Shown: piece after piece, positions 52,735 through 57,138 of the stretch
Layout: each line of letters begins with the position of its first letter
Numbering within the stretch: position 1 is the first letter of the stretch
Origin: a gamma proteobacterium symbiont of Ctena orbiculata
GTDB lineage: Bacteria > Pseudomonadota > Gammaproteobacteria > Chromatiales > Chromatiaceae
Direction of reading: 5' to 3'
DNA: 57,138 nucleotides
Assembly (NCBI GenBank): GCA_003094555.1
Contig: NATW01000108.1
Span: 1 to 57,138, forward strand
Notes under the pieces: model-generated
What the model saw: only the letters and a program-made list of their open reading frames with translations
Told to the model about the DNA's origin: nothing
The model's database searches: none
Translations under genes and position numbers: made by a program

Positions 52735-53979
52735 ATGTCAACAGTGGAACACGAGGCACACCATCGCAACTCACTGATAGAGATCTATCAAGCGGCCTTG
52801 AAACGGGTGGAGGGCCGGGAATCCGTATCGAACTGGTTGAAGCAGAACCCATTTCCAGGTCCGCTGAGGGTGATCGCCATCGGTAAGGCCGCCCAGTCTA
52901 TGGTATGGGGTGCTTACGATGTGCTGGATCGACAGATAGCTCAGACGTTGCTCATCTCCAAGCATGGGCATATCGACCAGGCATGGTGCCGTCAACAGGG
53001 TTGCTTGATGCATGAATCCGCACATCCCATTCCGGATGAGACCAGCCTGCAGGGCGGTCAAAAACTGTTGGATTTCATAGCCAGCGATGCCCGGCTGCCA
53101 CTGCTGTTCCTGATATCCGGTGGGGCATCGAGCCTGGTAGAAGTGGTAATCGATGGTCTGGGCCTGGACGATCTGGCCCGGGTGAATGGCTGGATGTTGG
53201 GCAGCGGTCTCGATATCCTGCAGATGAACACCATACGCAAGGCGCTATCGCGGATTAAGGGGGGTGGGTTACTCGCTTATCTGGATCAGCCCAGGGTGGT
53301 GGGATTGGCAATTTCAGATGTGCCGGGTGACGATCCCGCCGCAATCGGATCAGGCCTGCTCACCCCGGATGAGGGCCTGGCAGGGCGCCTGAGCACCCTG
53401 ACCCTGCCATCCTGGCTCCAGGATAGACTGGACAGGGTGGAGGCGCGGCAGGTTGACATGCCAGCAAAGCCACCGAAGATTGCGATAGTCGCCAATCTGC
53501 AGTTGGCCCGAGAGGCTGCTGCCGATCACGCCGCCAAACTGGGCTATAGGGTGTCACTGCGGGATGAGTTTCTCGCTGGAGATGCCGCTGCAACCGGTAA
53601 GTCACTGGCGCAAGAGTTGTTGCGGGGGCCGTCGGGTATTGTTATATGGGGGGGTGAAACCACGGTCAACCTGCCCTCTGAGCCAGGCCGGGGTGGAAGG
53701 AATCAGCACCTTGCCCTGGCTGCGGCTCGTGAATTGGCTGGCAGCTCGAATTGTTATCTATTGGCGGCAGGCACCGACGGTAGCGACGGACCGACTGAAG
53801 ACGCCGGGGCGCTGGTGGATGGTGGTACGGTATCCCGTGCGGCTTTGCATGGCATGGAGGTCGATCGATCCCTGGCGAATGCCGATTCGGGAAGCCTGCT
53901 GGAGGTCAGTTGTGACCTTATCTCTACAGGCCCCACTGGCACGAATGTGATGGACCTGGTAATTGGTTTGCGGGAGTGA
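52735..53979 (+). CDS. Glycerate 2-kinase (DUF4147/MOFRL family)
   Basis: Protein of 414 residues with the DUF4147 N-domain (VIAIGKAAQSMVWGA, LFLISGGASSL) and the MOFRL C-domain (GGETTVNLP, GGRNQHLALAAA, AAGTDGSDGPTEDAGA). It phosphorylates D-glycerate to 2-phosphoglycerate in the cytoplasm, linking glycolate or glyoxylate carbon to glycolysis. Some relatives are annotated as hydroxypyruvate reductase (TtuD). AGAGG 8 nt before the ATG supports the start. The DUF455 gene begins 1 nt after its stop, so the two are coupled. Confidence 0.92.
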   Translation: MSTVEHEAHHRNSLIEIYQAALKRVEGRESVSNWLKQNPFPGPLRVIAIGKAAQSMVWGAYDVLDRQIAQTLLISKHGHIDQAWCRQQGCLMHESAHPIPDETSLQGGQKLLDFIASDARLPLLFLISGGASSLVEVVIDGLGLDDLARVNGWMLGSGLDILQMNTIRKALSRIKGGGLLAYLDQPRVVGLAISDVPGDDPAAIGSGLLTPDEGLAGRLSTLTLPSWLQDRLDRVEARQVDMPAKPPKIAIVANLQLAREAAADHAAKLGYRVSLRDEFLAGDAAATGKSLAQELLRGPSGIVIWGGETTVNLPSEPGRGGRNQHLALAAARELAGSSNCYLLAAGTDGSDGPTEDAGALVDGGTVSRAALHGMEVDRSLANADSGSLLEVSCDLISTGPTGTNVMDLVIGLRE

Positions 53980-53980
53980 A

Positions 53981-54799
53981 ATGGGGATAGAGACACATAG
54001 TCTATTTCAGTCAGCCAGGGATTGCCTGTTGTCTGAAGCGGTGGATGAAAAGCTGCGACTTACCGAATTGACGGCGAATGCCTGGCTGGCCGGCGAACTT
54101 ATACTAGCGGGTTGGACACCCTGCGAATCAACCATCCCGGCGGGACGTCCGCAAGCACCTGAGTTGGTCCATCCGAGCCGGCTGCCGAGGCGTGGCCTGG
54201 GGAGTGAACAGGGTCGTCTGGCGCTGATTCACGCGATTGCCCATATTGAGTTTAATGCCATCAATCTGGCCTGGGATGCGGTGCAGCGCTATCCGGAGAT
54301 GCCCAGGGCCTACTATGATGATTGGATCCAGGTGGTACAGGAAGAGGTCCACCATTTTCGTCTGCTGCGTGAACGGCTGCGTGCCGGTGGAGCGGAGTAT
54401 GGTGATTTTCCCGGTCATAACGGTTTGTGGGAGATGGCGCAGAGGACGGCCCACGACCCCTTGATCAGAATGGCCTTGGTGCCGCGCATGCTCGAGGCCC
54501 GGGGATTGGATGTGACACCGGGCATCATGCGCCGTTTCGAGGCGATTGGCGATCATGAGACGGTAGCGGTGCTGGAGATCATTCTGCGGGAAGAGGTTGG
54601 GCATGTTCAGTTCGGCAGTCGCTGGTTCCACTATCTCTGTCAGCAGCGGGGTTTGGATCCGGAGCAGGCCTATTTTGACCTGCTGGAGAATTTTCTGAAC
54701 GGTGAGATCCGTTGTCCGTTGCATCATCAAGCGAGGCGGGAAGCAGGTTTCAGCGAGCAGGAGTTGAACCGCCTGGAGGCGTTATGTGCGCAAGATTGA
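53981..54799 (+). CDS. DUF455 ferritin-like protein
   Basis: Protein of 272 residues from the ferritin-like DUF455 family. Metal-ligand helices are visible: HAIAHIEFNAINLAWDA, EEVHHFRLLRERL, and DHETVAVLEIILREEVGHVQFG. This E, ExxH, E, ExxH order is typical of di-iron carboxylate proteins such as MiaE, the tRNA hydroxylase, though identity with MiaE is not claimed. ATG 53981 is chosen for the GGGAG just upstream. The next gene overlaps its 3' end by 16 nt. The reaction is unknown. Confidence 0.88.
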   Translation: MGIETHSLFQSARDCLLSEAVDEKLRLTELTANAWLAGELILAGWTPCESTIPAGRPQAPELVHPSRLPRRGLGSEQGRLALIHAIAHIEFNAINLAWDAVQRYPEMPRAYYDDWIQVVQEEVHHFRLLRERLRAGGAEYGDFPGHNGLWEMAQRTAHDPLIRMALVPRMLEARGLDVTPGIMRRFEAIGDHETVAVLEIILREEVGHVQFGSRWFHYLCQQRGLDPEQAYFDLLENFLNGEIRCPLHHQARREAGFSEQELNRLEALCAQD

Positions 54800-55506
54800 T
54801 CAGGGTCTGTCTGACATGGATAGTGCTGCTATCCGTGGTGGTGCCGGAAAAGGAAGTGCTTGCTGACGAGAGCCGGGCCGGACTCCTAAAGTTTGCTGTC
54901 CAGGAGGCGAACGGGAATAAGGTGACACGCCAGCTGCTGGTGACGCCGAAAATGTTGCGCATTGAGGATCTAGGGCAGGATAGGGGTTACATACTCTACG
55001 ACAGAGAGGCGAGGACCATCTATAGCGTTACCCCGGAGGAGCGATCGATCCTGGTTATTCAGCCTCAATCCGAGAGTTTGCAAACCCCACAGGGGATGAG
55101 ACTGAAAGTGGAACAGCTGGCCGGCTTCGATGGCCCCGCGATCGGCGGCAGCAAACCGCAGCACTGGCGCCTGATTGTGAATGATACAACCTGCCGCAAC
55201 GTGATTCTGGTGCCGGGCTTGATGCTGGATGCACTCAAGGCCTATGGGGACTATTTAGCCCTTCTGGCGAATCAACACTACCTCAGCCTGGGCGCCATTC
55301 CCGCCGAATATCGCGATTCATGCGACGATGCAATTCATGTTTTCGCCCCGGACCTGCTATTGAAGAAAGGTCTGCCCATCCGGGTGTGGGATCAGCTTGG
55401 TAATCGGGAGAGGTTGCTGGATTACTCCAGCCAGCATAGGGTCAGTTCCAATCTATTTCGTTTGCCCGAGGACTATGAGCAAGTGCCGATGAACGGCATG
55501 CGTTGA
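54784..55506 (+). CDS. Exported protein of unknown function
   Basis: Protein of 240 residues with a signal peptide (ARLIRVCLTWIVLLSVVV, cleavage near VLADES). The mature part looks like a beta-rich lipoprotein-localisation-like fold: QLLVTPKMLRIED, YILYDREARTIYSVTP and RSILVIQPQ resemble domains that bind lipids or proteins in the periplasm. Two cysteines (TTCRN, RDSCDD) could form a disulfide. ATG 54784 overlaps the DUF455 gene by 16 nt; a longer upstream frame has no signal peptide. I do not recognise the family. Confidence 0.78.
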   Translation: MCARLIRVCLTWIVLLSVVVPEKEVLADESRAGLLKFAVQEANGNKVTRQLLVTPKMLRIEDLGQDRGYILYDREARTIYSVTPEERSILVIQPQSESLQTPQGMRLKVEQLAGFDGPAIGGSKPQHWRLIVNDTTCRNVILVPGLMLDALKAYGDYLALLANQHYLSLGAIPAEYRDSCDDAIHVFAPDLLLKKGLPIRVWDQLGNRERLLDYSSQHRVSSNLFRLPEDYEQVPMNGMR

Positions 55507-55539
55507 GTGGTTTTGCCTGGGTCAGCTCAGGGATTGCCG

Positions 55540-56265
55540 CTAGGCGAATATCTCTCTGTTGAAACCGTCGGCGGTGACGCAAAACATCTCGCCGTGATCC
55601 TGGTGCCATTCCGCCAATACATGCCGGTAATGGCGCTGGCCCGCGAGCTCGATGACATGGTCCGCAGGACGATGGGTATGGCCATGGATCAGACGTTGCG
55701 TCTGATATTCCACGAGGTAGGACGCCACAGTCTCCTGATTGACATCCATGATCGATTCCGGTTTCAGTGATTTGGCCTCGCCACTCTTGGCCCGGTAGCT
55801 GTTTGCCAGGGTCAATCGCTGTTGAATCGATTGGCTGAGCAGGCGCTTGATATTGTCCGGATCACGTATTTCCCGACGAAATTCCATATAGGCCTGATCG
55901 TCGGTACACAACAGATCGCCGTGCATCAGCAGGGTCGGACTGCCGTACAGATCCACCCGGGTAGGGTCCTGCAACAGGGTGGCCCCGGTATCCCTGCAAA
56001 AGTCATCCCCAATGAGAAAATCCCTATTGCCTTGCATCAACCACAACCGGGTGCCGGATTGGCTGAGTCGTCGCATAGCCTGCTTAATGCTTGGAATCGG
56101 TGGTGCTTCATAGTCATCCCCCACCCAGGCATCGAACAGGTCACCCAGGATATAGAGATGGTCCGCCTTTGGGGCCCGGTCTGTGAGGAAGCGAAGAAAT
56201 AGCTGCACCTGATCCATCCGCTCGATGGATAGGTGCAGATCAGATATAAACAGCTGTTGGGTCAC
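55540..56265 (-). CDS. lpxH: UDP-2,3-diacylglucosamine diphosphatase LpxH
   Basis: Calcineurin-like enzyme of lipid A synthesis that removes UMP from UDP-2,3-diacylglucosamine at the inner membrane. It has 241 residues (E. coli has 240). Metal motifs are FISDLHLS (6-13), ILGDLFDAWVGDD, MQGNRDFLIG, LLMHGDLLCTDD and HGHTHRP. The start is GTG 56265, overlapping the ppiB stop by 4 nt (GTGA), as is common for the ppiB-lpxH pair. The end is close to a convergent exported-protein gene. Confidence 0.95.
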   Translation of the reverse strand: MTQQLFISDLHLSIERMDQVQLFLRFLTDRAPKADHLYILGDLFDAWVGDDYEAPPIPSIKQAMRRLSQSGTRLWLMQGNRDFLIGDDFCRDTGATLLQDPTRVDLYGSPTLLMHGDLLCTDDQAYMEFRREIRDPDNIKRLLSQSIQQRLTLANSYRAKSGEAKSLKPESIMDVNQETVASYLVEYQTQRLIHGHTHRPADHVIELAGQRHYRHVLAEWHQDHGEMFCVTADGFNREIFA

Positions 56266-56750
56266 TCAGAGATTTCAGCCTTCTCGATCACAATATCCTC
56301 CACCGGCACATCCTGGTGTCCTGCCTGGGTGGTGGTGGCTGTCCCTTTGATCTGGTTGATCACGTCCATACCGCTGGTGACCTTGCCGAAAACGCAGTAG
56401 CCCCAGCCATCCTGACCCGGATGGTCGAGGAATTTGTTATTCGCCACATTGATGAAAAATTGCGCAGTGGCTGAATGGGGTTCCATGGTTCGCGCCATGG
56501 CAATGGTGCCAATCTCATTTGACAGGCCGTTCTTGGCCTCATTCTCAATCGGCTCACCGGTCTGTTTCTGGATCATGCCGGGCAGAAAGCCACCTCCCTG
56601 GATCATGAAATTATCGATGACCCGATGAAAGATTGTGCCGTCGAAGAAGCCATCCTGTACATATTGTTTGAAGTTGTCACAGGTCTTCGGGGCATTGGCC
56701 TCGTCCAGTTCAATGACGATGGGTCCGAGATTTGTTGTCAATGTGATCAT
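56262..56750 (-). CDS. ppiB: Cytoplasmic cyclophilin PpiB
   Basis: Peptidyl-prolyl isomerase of 162 residues, without a signal peptide. The active-site blocks are FHRVIDNFMIQGGG, the Met-Ala-Arg of IAMARTMEPHSATAQFFIN, and GYCVFGKVTSGMDVI. E. coli PpiB has the same size. It is translationally coupled to lpxH by a 4-nt overlap. A second cyclophilin gene lies immediately upstream. Confidence 0.95.
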   Translation of the reverse strand: MITLTTNLGPIVIELDEANAPKTCDNFKQYVQDGFFDGTIFHRVIDNFMIQGGGFLPGMIQKQTGEPIENEAKNGLSNEIGTIAMARTMEPHSATAQFFINVANNKFLDHPGQDGWGYCVFGKVTSGMDVINQIKGTATTTQAGHQDVPVEDIVIEKAEISE

Positions 56751-56788
56751 GAAATATCCTGTTTGCAGTAGCTTGAGTGTAAAATGGT

Positions 56789-57138
56789 TTACTCGAGAAC
56801 AGTGACCTTCTCGATGATGATGGGAGACTTGGGCACATTGCGCATGCCTCCGGTAACTCCGATAGGTTGCTTGGCGATAGTGTCTACAATCTCCATACCC
56901 TTGGTGACTTCACCAAATACAGCATAACCCCAGCCATCCTGCCCGGGATAATCGAGAAAGCCATTGTCTTTATGGTTGATAAAGAACTGGGCTGTCGCGG
57001 AATGGGGTGCGGAGGTTCGCGCCATGGCAATGGTGCCGCGTCTGTTTTTCAAGCCGTTGTTTGCTTCATTTTCCACCGGGTCCCGGGTCTGCTTCGTATC
57101 CATGGATTTGGTGAAACCTCCGCCCTGGATCATGAAGT
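56789..57138 (-). CDS. Second cyclophilin-type isomerase, 5' part outside the window
   Basis: The last 116 codons of a cyclophilin; the frame stays open to the window edge, and the codon before the first visible Met is Phe, as in the FMIQGGG motif. Active-site blocks IAMARTSAPHSATAQFFIN and GYAVFGEVTKGMEIV are present. It is paralogous to the adjacent ppiB but diverged. Whether it is periplasmic (PpiA-like) or cytoplasmic depends on the missing N-terminus. Confidence 0.9.
   Translation of the reverse strand, partial: FMIQGGGFTKSMDTKQTRDPVENEANNGLKNRRGTIAMARTSAPHSATAQFFINHKDNGFLDYPGQDGWGYAVFGEVTKGMEIVDTIAKQPIGVTGGMRNVPKSPIIIEKVTVLE

Overview
The window reads as one continuous chromosomal stretch of a sulfur-oxidising gammaproteobacterium, most like the Chromatiales or the thiotrophic symbiont lineages (Sedimenticola or Thiodiazotropha type). 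This rests on conserved gammaproteobacterial neighbourhoods (bamC-dapA opposite gcvR-bcp, ppiB-lpxH, tsaB, ispG, uup, cca) mixed with lithotrophic sulfur genes. Genus-level placement is inference. No rRNA, tRNA, CRISPR array, transposase or phage gene was seen.

Layout. 1-5.2 kb: 3' part of an Atm1/HMT1-type ABC exporter, a CCA-adding enzyme and a NarX/NarL-like two-component pair. 5.4-8.8 kb: a rhodanese, siroheme synthase CysG, and the sulfur-relay cluster rhd-tusA-dsrE2 ending in a clear terminator. 9-13.2 kb: a FadL-type porin divergent from a LysR regulator, then a small unknown protein and a PerM/AI-2E permease. 13.2-19.8 kb: a Crp/Fnr regulator with a DUF2892 membrane protein and a strong palindrome between them, a hybrid histidine kinase, PhoH/PIN, Bcp and GcvR. 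20-26.4 kb: dapA, bamC, a metallo-beta-lactamase hydrolase, sulfide:quinone oxidoreductase, ispG and a secreted HbpS/GlcG-like protein. 26.5-33.1 kb: an unknown protein, an FNR-like regulator, a response regulator with an unfamiliar output domain, TrpB2, Uup and a small secreted protein. 33.2-37.3 kb: a methyltransferase, a 56-residue membrane protein, a SpoIIAA-like protein, a large fusion protein and a glutathione S-transferase. 37.5-42.6 kb: soeABC, its three genes separated by palindromic repeat elements. 42.6-57.1 kb: a lipase-like protein, an RRM-like protein, an RND pump, a PEP-CTERM protein, TsaB, two Slp lipoproteins, a MotA/MotB-like motor pair, glycerate kinase, a DUF455 protein, LpxH and two cyclophilins.

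How the genes fit together. Sulfide can enter through Sqr. Sulfane sulfur can be passed along rhodanese, TusA and DsrE2. CysG makes siroheme, needed by reverse dissimilatory sulfite reductase, which is not in this window. Cytoplasmic sulfite can be oxidised at the membrane by SoeABC. Two Crp/Fnr-family regulators and a NarXL-like pair suggest redox or electron-acceptor control.

The most unusual item is the 648-residue protein at 34632-36578. It joins a Clp1/Nol9(Grc3)-like polynucleotide 5'-kinase, complete with its C-terminal barrel-like module, to a full RNase Z-type nuclease. Next in interest are the MotA/MotB-like pair at 50.5-52.5 kb, which has a long coiled coil and an unrecognised C-terminal domain, the palindromic repeat families around the soe genes, and the Crp/Fnr-DUF2892 unit with its palindrome.
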